Shown piece by piece: positions 32,550-40,814 of a DNA stretch of 64,000 nucleotides. The stretch's first letter is position 1. Each line of letters opens with the position of its first letter. The stretch comes from Nocardioides mesophilus. GTDB taxonomy: Bacteria; Actinomycetota; Actinomycetes; Propionibacteriales; Nocardioidaceae. The translations under genes and the position numbers were made by a program. The stretch covers positions 214,501 to 278,500 of the forward strand of contig NZ_CP060713.1 of assembly GCF_014395785.1 (NCBI RefSeq). The letters run 5' to 3'. The notes under the pieces were generated by a model, which saw only the letters and a list, made by a program, of their open reading frames with translations, did not search any database and was not told where the DNA came from.

Positions 32550-33923
32550 CTACGCCGAGGTGTGCGCGCTGCGGAGCATCTCGGCGACCAGGAACGCCAG
32601 CTCGAGTGACTGCACCCGATTGAGCCGCGGGTCGCAGACCGACTCGTAGCGGTTGTGCAGGTCGGCCTCGAGCAGGGCCTCGCCCCCGCCCACGCACTCG
32701 GTGACGTCGTCGCCGGTGAGCTCCACGTGGACGCCGCCGGGCCAGGTGCCCAGCGAGCGGTGCACGTCGAAGAAGCCCTGCACCTCGGCGATCACGTCGT
32801 CGAAGCGGCGGGTCTTGTAGCCCGAGGACGCCTCGAAGGTGTTGCCGTGCATGGGGTCGCACACCCAGGCCACCGAGATCCCGGCGGCGGTGACCTTCTC
32901 GACCAGGTTGGGCAGCGCGTCGCGGATCTTGCCCGCGCCCATCCGGGTGATGAAGGTCAGCCGACCCGGCTCGTTGTCGGGGTTGAGCTTGGCGGCCAGC
33001 GCCAGCGCGTCGTCGGGCGAGGTGGTCGGGCCGAGCTTCACGCCGATCGGGTTCCGGATCCGGGAGAGCAGCTCCACGTGGGCGCCGTCGAGCTGCCGGG
33101 TCCGCTCGCCGATCCACAGGAAGTGACTGGAGACGTCGTACGGCAGCTGGGTGCGCGAGTCGATCCGGGTCAGCGCGTGTTCGTACTCGAGGATCAGCGC
33201 TTCGTGGCTGGAGTGGAAGTCGACGCGGTGGAACTCGTCGGGGTCGGCCCCGATCGCCTGCATGAAGGTGAGCGCCCGGTCGATCTCGCCGGCGAGCTTC
33301 TCGTAGCGGCGTCCGACCGGCGACTCACGGACGAAGTCGGTGTTCCAGGTGTGCACCTGGCGCAGGTCGGCATAGCCGCCGGTGACGAACGCGCGCACCA
33401 GGTTGAGGGTCGCGGCCGAGGAGTTGTAGACGTCGACGAGCCGCTGCGGGTCCGGGATCCGCGACTCGGGGGTGAAGTCGAAGCCGTTGACCGCGTCGCC
33501 GCGGTAAGCCGGCAGCGTGACGCCGTCGCGGGTCTCGTCGTCGGAGGAGCGCGGTTTCGCGTACTGCCCGGCGAGCCGGCCCAGCTTCACCACCGGCACC
33601 GAGGCCGCGTAGGTCAGCACCACCGCCATCTGCAGCAGCACCCGGAGCTTGTTGCGGACGTTGTCGGCCGTGACGCCGTCGAAGGTCTCGGCGCAGTCCC
33701 CGCCCTGGAGCAGGAACGCCTCGCCGCGGGCGACCGCGGCCAGCTTGTCCTTGAGCTCGTCGCACTCGCCGGCGAAGACCAGCGGCGGGACCTTGCGGAG
33801 CTTGGCCACCGCGGTGTCCACCGCCGAGGTGTCGGGCCAGGTCGGCTGCTGCGCGGCCCCCATGGCGTGGAGGGTCGCCAGGTCCGGGACCTGGACGGCG
33901 GGCTGCGGACGCTGCTGACTCAC
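32550..33923 (-). CDS. 3-deoxy-7-phosphoheptulonate synthase, type II
   Basis: A 457-residue plant-like DAHP synthase equivalent to mycobacterial AroG. Motifs: PPLVFAGECDELKDKLA, FLLQGGDCAETFD, GRLAGQYAKPRSSD, HFLWIGERTRQLDGAHVE, NPIGVKLGP, WVCDPMHGNT. A TACCCT box ends 6 nt before the GTG at 33923, fixing the start. It catalyses the same reaction as the type I enzyme about 1.1 kb away, but no leader peptide is visible here, so the two isozymes are regulated differently. Confidence 0.92.
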   Translation of the reverse strand: MSQQRPQPAVQVPDLATLHAMGAAQQPTWPDTSAVDTAVAKLRKVPPLVFAGECDELKDKLAAVARGEAFLLQGGDCAETFDGVTADNVRNKLRVLLQMAVVLTYAASVPVVKLGRLAGQYAKPRSSDDETRDGVTLPAYRGDAVNGFDFTPESRIPDPQRLVDVYNSSAATLNLVRAFVTGGYADLRQVHTWNTDFVRESPVGRRYEKLAGEIDRALTFMQAIGADPDEFHRVDFHSSHEALILEYEHALTRIDSRTQLPYDVSSHFLWIGERTRQLDGAHVELLSRIRNPIGVKLGPTTSPDDALALAAKLNPDNEPGRLTFITRMGAGKIRDALPNLVEKVTAAGISVAWVCDPMHGNTFEASSGYKTRRFDDVIAEVQGFFDVHRSLGTWPGGVHVELTGDDVTECVGGGEALLEADLHNRYESVCDPRLNRVQSLELAFLVAEMLRSAHTSA

Positions 33924-34119
33924 CGTGCCAGGGTACGCCGGGGCGCGGCACCCCCTGCGCGGCGGCGGCTGCGCCGAGACGTCGCCGCCGGGACGCACAC
34001 TCCGGCGGAAGCGTCTACTCCGGCCCTCCGCGCAATCCCTGTTGGCATTCATCTCGCGCAGCAAAGCGGGCTGCCCATTCGACCCCACGTCTGCTGACCG
34101 CAGCAACGCGGCCCTCGTG

Positions 34120-35661
34120 CTAAGTCGACGGCTTGCGAACGATGCGCCATACCTCTTCAGCGTCGGTAGCCTCGAGCCCGTAACCAGACGGCAGGTAACC
34201 CACCGGCAAGGCGCCGGGAAGACACGAGGCGAGGTAGGCGAATCGCCCGGGGTTGTTGTCCGTCCAGGCGTCCGCACGCGCCTCGGGTCGGATCATCAGA
34301 CCAGTGCGATCGGCATTGAAGAGGACCCAAGGGCTCCAGCCACAATCGACGAGCACGATCTGATCGTGGGGTGACGTAAGCCGCCTCAGTTCGAGCGCGA
34401 GTCTGGGTACCGGAGGCGATGCCAGGTATTCACGCACGTCCGCGGCGCCCCTCGGTGTCGCCCAGGCCCCCGTCACGACGAGCAGCGCCAGCAGAGTGAC
34501 CATGGCGCGCCGCGCCCAGCCAGCAACTGTCAGACGCTGGGCGCAAGTAGCCGCACCCACCCCGACCAGGCTGACGGCCGCCGGGTAGACAGCGATCAAG
34601 TAGTAACTGTGCACGACGAAGAGGTTCCAGAAGACCAACGGCGACCCGAGCACTGCCAATAGGAGGCCGACCAGCAAGATCCGCTCCCGCGGTCGGCCGA
34701 GCACGATTCCTGCCAAGGCGAACACGATCCCCAGACCGAAGAGCCCGGTCACCTCGCCGGTGAAGCGTTCCAGCACCAGCTCGTACGTCGCCGGGTCGAG
34801 GCGCTGGGCCACGGTCCCGAAGTTCCACGTCTGCAGGTGCTGACTTGTTAACCAGTCCGTCAGCGGAGACTGCGCCTTCACATTGTCAGCGTGGCGTGTC
34901 CACAGAACAAGGGGCAGAAGCGCCGAAGCCGGCACAGCCAGCACGGCGACGAGGGCCCGCCTGCGTACCGCTTTCCAGCGATGATCGAGGAGTGCGAGGC
35001 AGACCCCGGTTAGCAACCAGATGCCTGCCGTGGGAGCTGAGGTTACCTTCACCAGCACCATTAACCACGCGCTGAGCAGGGCCACCCCACACGCGAGCCG
35101 CGACCCTGTCCGGACGAAGGTATCGAGCAAGAGCACCATGAGGAGCCCAAAGGTGACGCTGGAGAAGTCAACCAGCACAGCGGCTCCCCACAGAAGGCCG
35201 AACGGAAGGACCTGGTAGAGCCCGAGCGCTACCACAGCACTGGCCTGGCCGTGCCAGCGTCGTAGCAGGAGGTACATCACGACCGCCGCTGCCTCGAACA
35301 TTGCTAGGGCAAGGCCTCGGGACGCGGGAATGACGGGAACACCGAGGCGCACGATCTCCGCCGCCGCTGCCTGGAAGATCGGGAACTCGAAGGGAACGCT
35401 TCGTTGGGTACCGAAGATGGGAAGGGGGACGTTGAGCAGGTCTACCCCGTGACGTGCGAACTCCGAGACGGCGAAGGCAGTCTGGGTCTGGCGAAATGAG
35501 TGGCTACCAGTCAACGGGTGCCAGAGTTGCGGGATGCGCACCGTCAATCCAATTAGCACCAGGAGAAACGGTGTCCAGGCTTTCCGTCCCCGATTCGAGG
35601 CGCCACCTACGACTGTGACCGCGACGTTTTCGACCAGAACGTCGCGGTGCGAATCATCCAC
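34120..35661 (-). CDS. polytopic glycosyltransferase-like membrane protein
   Basis: A 513-residue protein with roughly ten to twelve hydrophobic segments. The first periplasmic loop has LTGSHSFRQTQTAFAVSEFARHG, a pattern seen in GT39/ArnT-like GT-C transferases that use polyprenyl-linked sugars. The C-terminal soluble part ends with SGYGLEATDAEEVWRIVRK. Donor and acceptor are unknown. Codon use is less GC-biased than the flanking housekeeping genes. It lies at the edge of a polysaccharide gene cluster on the same strand. Confidence 0.7.
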   Translation of the reverse strand: MDDSHRDVLVENVAVTVVGGASNRGRKAWTPFLLVLIGLTVRIPQLWHPLTGSHSFRQTQTAFAVSEFARHGVDLLNVPLPIFGTQRSVPFEFPIFQAAAAEIVRLGVPVIPASRGLALAMFEAAAVVMYLLLRRWHGQASAVVALGLYQVLPFGLLWGAAVLVDFSSVTFGLLMVLLLDTFVRTGSRLACGVALLSAWLMVLVKVTSAPTAGIWLLTGVCLALLDHRWKAVRRRALVAVLAVPASALLPLVLWTRHADNVKAQSPLTDWLTSQHLQTWNFGTVAQRLDPATYELVLERFTGEVTGLFGLGIVFALAGIVLGRPRERILLVGLLLAVLGSPLVFWNLFVVHSYYLIAVYPAAVSLVGVGAATCAQRLTVAGWARRAMVTLLALLVVTGAWATPRGAADVREYLASPPVPRLALELRRLTSPHDQIVLVDCGWSPWVLFNADRTGLMIRPEARADAWTDNNPGRFAYLASCLPGALPVGYLPSGYGLEATDAEEVWRIVRKPST

Positions 35662-35881
35662 TCTGCGCCCCGCTGTCGAAACCCGGAATCAAGACCTAAC
35701 AATGTTATGCGGCTGAGACCCGCTGTGAAGACCTTTTCGAGATTTTGCACAGGTCACAAACCCGCAGGGGGCTAAGCAACTTACGTCGCCATTCCCTAGT
35801 TTTCGGACGGTCAGTCAACTACGGCGTTGCTCAAGCAGGCCTGGCCGGACAGGCCGGTTGCCGTCCGGTGGTGGTATCAGC

Positions 35882-35907
35882 GAGGAGCCGCACTGATGCG
35901 GCACCTC
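35882..35907 (-). terminator. hairpin terminator behind a decayed gene
   Basis: GAGGAGCCGCA, CTGA loop, TGCGGCACCTC: an 11-bp stem with one A-A mismatch, one base beyond the stop codon of the gene remnant at 35909. Its presence suggests that the remnant was once a functional gene. Confidence 0.6.
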
Positions 35908-35908
35908 T

Positions 35909-36257
35909 TCACTGTTGTTCGAACACGGGGTTCTGCGCTCGGCGGAGAGCGGCGTTGTAGTCGTGCTCGTCCTCGGGGACAGATCTGGGACAGCTCAGCA
36001 TGCAGGCGGTGATGATTCGCCGGCCGACCAGGGCGGCGACCGTGTACTCGAGGTCGCCAGGGCTCTTTCGCCTGTACGTCAAGGACTTTTGTGGCGACCG
36101 CCTCGGTCTCGGGCTTACCGATGATGGATTCCCTCAGATCGGTGTCTCCCATGGTCCAGATGGAGAAGGTGATGCCCCCGGGTTGCGAGGTGATCGGTCT
36201 ACCGCAGCGGTCTACGAGCGACCCAACGTCCGACTGACATACCAGATACCGGCTCAA
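35909..36257 (-). pseudogene. remnant of an unidentified gene, frame disrupted
   Basis: On the minus strand one frame reads LVDRCGRPITSQPGG, then FSIWTMGDTDLRESIIGKPE and TEAVATKVL. Near 36070-36085 protein-like sequence moves to another frame, LTYRRKSPGDLEYTVAALVG then RRIITACMLSCPRSVPEDEH and ends ALRRAQNPVFEQQ before TGA. The shift equals one extra base or two missing bases, opposite in sign to the other frameshifts in the window. A hairpin follows the stop. I do not recognise the family. A decayed small gene of the island is the best explanation. Confidence 0.4.
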
Positions 36258-36675
36258 TGGGATCGCGGTGTCGGTCGCAGGCCCACATGGCGATCCAGCG
36301 ATGTCGGTACCAGGGCGGGGACCTTCAACGTCGCGGCGTGTCAGCCACGATTAGCTAGGTGTGAAGTTCAGGCACGTTGGTCGAGATCTTGCGACGAATC
36401 GATCTGATTCCGCGCCGGCGCCGGGGACCGTGCTCGGAGAACACCCATCAGGTGCCTCGAGATCGTGACCCTCTGGTCATGTACGTGCCAAAACACGACT
36501 GGCGTTGGGGGGTCGGATGCGCCTGCGAATCGGGGCCTTGCGCGTGATTTCGTCTTCCTCGCGCACCCTGCGGTAGCTTTCTGGTCGCAGCGCTCTCCTC
36601 GCTGGGGCCGAGGGCGGTCGCCGGCGTCGATTCGGTCTGGACCACCCACCGACGCACGGTCCCATTCCCGCACGG
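36258..36675. other. gene-free lower-GC stretch
   Basis: About 420 bp without a convincing gene, RNA or terminal inverted repeat. Short open frames occur on both strands but have no protein-like composition. It may be decayed DNA at an island junction. Confidence 0.5.
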
Positions 36676-37407
36676 CTAACGAGTGGAACTCGGCATCAGA
36701 CGCAGAAGTGTGTACCAGTACGGCACGATCAAGGTCTGGAAGCGGGCCTCGCTAGCGGCCGTCGCTGCCAGCCCCCGCAGCGGCAAACGCGCGAGCCGGT
36801 GAGCGCGGGGCATCAGTTCGGCGAGCCGGTCAACCCGACTCGTGTCAGGCAAATGTGCATTAAGGTCACCGCCCCGACGGATCCCGGCAAAATACAGATC
36901 AAAATGGGTCGGCAAGTACCAGAAGCGCCACACGCTGAACCATTCTGCAAGGGGCATTTCCAGAAAGTCCGCCTCGATGAGGTTGCGGTAGTAGTCCAAG
37001 CCGACGCTTTGGGTGCCCGGCGACAGCGTTTCGTCGGTACGGCGCGTGCCGTGTTCGGGACGGCCCCGTGAGGCACATGAGAACGCCACTAGGCCGCCTG
37101 GCCGGGCGAGCCGGGACATGTTGGCAAAAGTCGCGCGCCAGTGCGGGTCATGCTCGAAACACTCACCAGAAATCGTCAAGTCGAACGATCCGTCAGCGTC
37201 CGCGATCTCGTGGCCGAAGCCAACCACGTCGACGCCCGGCCCGTCGTCGAGATCGACGCCGACATACTCGCGGGCTGACTCGAAAAGGCTACGGATGCTG
37301 CCATTGACGTCATAGGACCCAATTTCGAGAACCCGGCCTCCACGAACGATAGCGGGGTTCGCGTCGGCGACTGCCAGGAAGAACCCGAGCTGCTCAGGGT
37401 GACTCAT
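36676..37407 (-). CDS. class I SAM-dependent methyltransferase of the polysaccharide cluster
   Basis: A 243-residue methyltransferase. Motif I is GGRVLEIGSYDVNGSIR, the strand 2 acidic position is YVGVDLDDGPGVDVVG, and SFDLTISGECFEHDPHW and RPGGLVAFSCASRG follow. It probably methylates a sugar or lipid-linked glycan, judging only from its neighbours. Its ATG overlaps the stop of the small upstream frame (ATGA). Confidence 0.75.
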   Translation of the reverse strand: MSHPEQLGFFLAVADANPAIVRGGRVLEIGSYDVNGSIRSLFESAREYVGVDLDDGPGVDVVGFGHEIADADGSFDLTISGECFEHDPHWRATFANMSRLARPGGLVAFSCASRGRPEHGTRRTDETLSPGTQSVGLDYYRNLIEADFLEMPLAEWFSVWRFWYLPTHFDLYFAGIRRGGDLNAHLPDTSRVDRLAELMPRAHRLARLPLRGLAATAASEARFQTLIVPYWYTLLRLMPSSTR

Positions 37408-37628
37408 AACAACAAGTGTTCCGGAAACAGAACGGGCGTGTCCGCCAAACGGGGAGGAATGCGCCCGACCTTGGGCTGCAACTTCATGCGCGGCGCGCCT
37501 ACAGCACTTTGAACAACATCCCTGAAAACACCGTTCATGCCCGGACGCTCCTGGAGCTTCGCCTTCGGCGGCGCGGTACAGAGGACCGTGGCGACCAGGA
37601 AAGCCACCCTGATCTGACGAACCGTCAT
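37404..37628 (-). CDS. small coupled protein of unknown function
   Basis: A 74-residue open frame beginning MTVRQIRVAFLVATVLCTAP and ending TPVLFPEHLLL. Its ATG shares one base with the epimerase stop (TGATG) and its own stop overlaps the methyltransferase start (ATGA), so it fills the gap between two coupled genes exactly. No family is recognised. The N-terminus could be a weak signal or membrane segment. It may be a true small gene or the relic of a larger one. Confidence 0.45.
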   Translation of the reverse strand: MTVRQIRVAFLVATVLCTAPPKAKLQERPGMNGVFRDVVQSAVGAPRMKLQPKVGRIPPRLADTPVLFPEHLLL

Positions 37629-38668
37629 CAGATGGTCCCCGCCTGGATCGCCTCGGCGATCCACGGAATCACCTCGTCCAGCGTCTTGTCCAGGCTTGTC
37701 GTCGCGTTGAAGCCGAGCACCTCGTGGGCCTTCCGAACATCGGGCTCCCGACGCTGCACGTCATGCGCGAACGGCTCGTCGTGAATGACTTCGAGCGGAT
37801 GTTGCTGACCGCACTTGCGCCAGATCATGTCGGCGAGCTCGAGCACGGTGGTGGACTGTGCGGTGGAGAGGTTGAAGTCCTCGTTGGTCGCACGCGAGGA
37901 CTCCATGGCGAGAACGATGCCTCGGGCCAGGTCACCCCCGTACGTGTAGTGCCGGACCTGCTGCCCGTCGCCGAGAATGTGCAGAGGGTCCTGCCCCTTC
38001 AGGACCTTCTGCACGAGGTCAGGTACGACGTGGCTCAGGGCCAACTTGATGTTGCCGCTCGGGATCTCCACATCGCTGAGCGCCCGCCCTTCCCCGATCC
38101 CGACGCAGTTGAAGGGGCGCACGATCGTGAACGGCAAGCGGTATTGGTCCCAGGCAGCTCTTGCGAAGTACTCAACGGCGAGCTTCTGGAAACCGTACGA
38201 CGACTCGGGCGGCGGCACACGCTGCTGATCGCCCTCGACCGATGGCCAGGAGTCAGTCGACTCGAAGACCATGGACGAGCTGAGATAGGTGACCTTCTTG
38301 AGCCTGCCCTGGCGGTGGGCAGCGATGGCGGCATCACAGGTGGCCGCGATGATGCGCTCGTTGGTCGCCAACAAGTCGTAGGCGAAGGTGTGGAAGTACG
38401 AGATGCCGCCGATCATCGCGGCACCGGCGACGAGGTGGTCACACTCGAGCAGTAGTCGCGTCATCAGATCGACGTCACGCGCGTCACCGACTACCAGGTC
38501 GTAGTCCGGGTGCTCGTCATAGGACTTTTGCACCGGGCCGTATTTCGAATAGTTGTCGAGTCCGGTCACCCGGTAACCGCGACTGAGCAGTTCTTCCACG
38601 ACATAACCGCCGATGAAGCCGGCCGACCCCGTGACCAGGACTCGCTCCCGGTGTGGCACCGCGTTCAT
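37628..38668 (-). CDS. NAD-dependent nucleotide-sugar epimerase/dehydratase
   Basis: A 346-residue extended SDR enzyme. The cofactor motif is VLVTGSAGFIGGYVVEELL, the catalytic triad region shows YLSSSMVFE and YGFQK (Tyr and Lys), and RPFNCVGIGEG and GDGQQVRHYTYGGDLARG fit sugar-nucleotide binding. It resembles GDP-mannose epimerases and related enzymes, but the exact sugar cannot be fixed. Its start overlaps the stop of the upstream glycosyltransferase by 4 nt. Confidence 0.85.
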   Translation of the reverse strand: MNAVPHRERVLVTGSAGFIGGYVVEELLSRGYRVTGLDNYSKYGPVQKSYDEHPDYDLVVGDARDVDLMTRLLLECDHLVAGAAMIGGISYFHTFAYDLLATNERIIAATCDAAIAAHRQGRLKKVTYLSSSMVFESTDSWPSVEGDQQRVPPPESSYGFQKLAVEYFARAAWDQYRLPFTIVRPFNCVGIGEGRALSDVEIPSGNIKLALSHVVPDLVQKVLKGQDPLHILGDGQQVRHYTYGGDLARGIVLAMESSRATNEDFNLSTAQSTTVLELADMIWRKCGQQHPLEVIHDEPFAHDVQRREPDVRKAHEVLGFNATTSLDKTLDEVIPWIAEAIQAGTI

Positions 38669-39438
38669 ACATTTGCTCCGCTTCGATCATCAGTGTTCTT
38701 GAGGGCGATCCGGTCTGCTGCCCGGGCAACTTCATCGCTGGTCAGTTGCGGCCCGAATGCAAAGAAATACCACCGGAGGTACTTGACCACCCACTTCTGC
38801 ATCTCGAAGTTGGAGTCGCCCAAGGTTCGGTCCAGCCAGATCGTCGGCAGCTCGGCGACGGGCAGTCGGAGCCGACGGGCCTTCGCGGTCAGTTCCAGAC
38901 CGATCTCGAAGCCGCTTCGGCTGTGGATTCCGACTGACCTAACGAACTCCGTGGAGTACGCCTTGAAGCTGTTGGTGGCGTCAAAGGTTCCGACGCGAGC
39001 AAACCGACCCAGGGAACGTCCGGCGCTGCGGGAGAGCACGCCCTTGACCATCGGGCCCCCGACCTGCTGGCCCCCAGCGGAGTACCTCGACGCCGCGGCA
39101 ACCACCACCCCGCGTTCCACGAGCCGCGCGAGTGCGTCGATCTGCCGAGGATCGTCACTCCCATCTGCCATTGTGATGACGCAGATGGGGTGGGACGCGC
39201 GTTCAATGCCGTAGCGGATCGCATTGGCGGGGCCGGGACCGAAGGTGTTCACCAGAAGTCGGATCCGCGGGTCTCGGCGTGCGTGATCCATCACCGTGGC
39301 CACGGTCGAGTCGTTCTCGAAGTCGACAACCACGAGAACTTCGAGGTCTGACTCCACCGCCTCGAGGATCCGAACGAGAACGGGAGAAATGGCGTCACCC
39401 TCCATATAGGCGGGGATCACCACTGAGACGGCAAGCAT
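38665..39438 (-). CDS. family 2 glycosyltransferase
   Basis: A 257-residue GT-A enzyme resembling polyprenyl-phosphate sugar synthases: VSVVIPAYMEGDAISPVL, LVVVDFENDSTV, and ITMADGSDDPRQID, where the Asp-rich segment would bind metal and nucleotide-sugar. A C-terminal WVVKYLRWYFFAFG is hydrophobic. It probably transfers a sugar to a lipid carrier. The ATG at 39438 overlaps the dehydrogenase stop (TGATG), which decides the start. Confidence 0.82.
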   Translation of the reverse strand: MLAVSVVIPAYMEGDAISPVLVRILEAVESDLEVLVVVDFENDSTVATVMDHARRDPRIRLLVNTFGPGPANAIRYGIERASHPICVITMADGSDDPRQIDALARLVERGVVVAAASRYSAGGQQVGGPMVKGVLSRSAGRSLGRFARVGTFDATNSFKAYSTEFVRSVGIHSRSGFEIGLELTAKARRLRLPVAELPTIWLDRTLGDSNFEMQKWVVKYLRWYFFAFGPQLTSDEVARAADRIALKNTDDRSGANV

Positions 39439-40646
39439 CAGACCCGGACACCCTCGCCGATGATGTTCCAGACGTCCACGATCGGAACGCCACATTCCCC
39501 CAGGCTTCGGTACTGACCGTGCGGGGCGGCGATCAAGAGCAGGTCTGCTCGCGCAAGGACGTCCTCCATCGGCACCAAGGTGTCGTCCGTGGTGACGAAA
39601 GGATCAGTCGTGAGAACTTCCAGCGTCCGGAAGCTCAGCAGTCGCTTGAGCTTGTACGCCAGGCTGGAGCGCGTGTCGTCGCTCTCCCCCTTGAAGGCCA
39701 TTCCCAGGATGCCGACGGTCATTGAACCCAGGTCGTAGGTCTTCTCCAACCGCGACACCAGGTAGCCGGGCAGGCCTTCATTGACCAGCATCGCTGACTG
39801 ACCGAGCGTGAACGTGTTCCCTGATACCGCCGCCAGCTGCATGGTGTCCTTGAAGAGACACGGTCCTGCGGCGAACCCAGGACCAGGCATGTCGGCCGCG
39901 CGGGGGTAGTCGTAGCTCAAGGCGCTACGGATCCGCTCGAAGTCGAGCCCCTGATCGTTGGCCATCATGAAGAACTGGTTGGCTGCGGCGAACTTGATGT
40001 AGCGCCAGGCATTGGTGAACAGCTTCGCGAGCTCGGCCTCCTCCGGAGAAAGCACGACGATGCTCGGAGTCAGCTTGCCGAACAGCGATGTGGCCCGTTG
40101 CACCGCGACCTCGGTTCGACCGGACACGATCTGCGGCAGCTCGAAGAGCTCGCTCATCGCTTTGCCCTCCGCAATGCGCTCGGGACAGAAAGCGATATCG
40201 ACCAATTCCGCGTCGCCGTTGAGCAGCTGCTCGATGCGCCGAGTCACGCCGGGGTACACCGTGCTCCGAAGCACCAGGAGCTGCCCCGGGCGAAGGTGCT
40301 GCTTCAGCTCACGGACGGCCAGCGGCACTGCCTCCGGGTGCGGACTCAAGTGCTCATCCACCGGCGTGCCCACCACGACGACGAGATGTTCAGCGGCAGA
40401 GATCGACGCTGCGTCGGCGCTCACGATCAGGGTCCCCGACTCGAGCGCCTGAGCCAGCAGAGGCTGCAGCCCCGGCTCGAGAAAGGGAGCGGTCCCGCCG
40501 GCGATGGCCTCGAGCGCGTTCACGTTGAGGTCGTAGATGCACGTGCGCAGGCCCCGGGAGGCGAACGCGACCGCGAGAGGAAAACCTACGTGCCCGGCAC
40601 CGCCCACCACCAGAACGTCATATTCGAAACGGTCCTGTTCCGACAT
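39438..40646 (-). CDS. UDP-sugar 6-dehydrogenase (UDP-glucose/UDP-ManNAc type)
   Basis: A 402-residue enzyme that oxidises a nucleotide sugar to the uronate. The NAD motif is VLVVGGAGHVGFPLAVAFA, followed by VGTPVDEHLSPHP, STVYPGVTRRIE and FCPERIAEGKA. The catalytic Cys is in GPGFAAGPCLFKDT. The central part resembles WecC/UDP-N-acetylmannosamine dehydrogenase more than plain Ugd, but the substrate is uncertain. The start has a GAGGGGG site. It is the first gene of a five-gene operon in which all four junctions overlap. Confidence 0.87.
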   Translation of the reverse strand: MSEQDRFEYDVLVVGGAGHVGFPLAVAFASRGLRTCIYDLNVNALEAIAGGTAPFLEPGLQPLLAQALESGTLIVSADAASISAAEHLVVVVGTPVDEHLSPHPEAVPLAVRELKQHLRPGQLLVLRSTVYPGVTRRIEQLLNGDAELVDIAFCPERIAEGKAMSELFELPQIVSGRTEVAVQRATSLFGKLTPSIVVLSPEEAELAKLFTNAWRYIKFAAANQFFMMANDQGLDFERIRSALSYDYPRAADMPGPGFAAGPCLFKDTMQLAAVSGNTFTLGQSAMLVNEGLPGYLVSRLEKTYDLGSMTVGILGMAFKGESDDTRSSLAYKLKRLLSFRTLEVLTTDPFVTTDDTLVPMEDVLARADLLLIAAPHGQYRSLGECGVPIVDVWNIIGEGVRV

Positions 40647-40814
40647 GATTCCCCCTCACCGACTTCGTCTCGCCGGAAAGCAGGCTATTTGTCAGGCTCA
40701 CCGATAGAGGGCGGAATCGGTGGGAATCCGCCACTGCGTCATATCCATGACCCATATGTACGGGTCCGCATGATCACTTCGGACTATCAAGTCGCTAAGA
40801 CGAAACTTCGTCGG

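Noticed and set aside
35917-35924. GTTCGAAC palindrome resembling half of a LexA box
   Set aside because: It lacks the second half at the required 4-bp spacing and lies at the end of a decayed gene.
36368-36673. Minus-strand open frame of about 100 codons beside the methyltransferase
   Set aside because: Composition is not protein-like, no ribosome site is visible, and other frames are equally open.
35700-36675. Possible insertion sequence or transposase remnant in the gene-poor island segment
   Set aside because: No transposase motif, terminal inverted repeats or target duplication could be seen.
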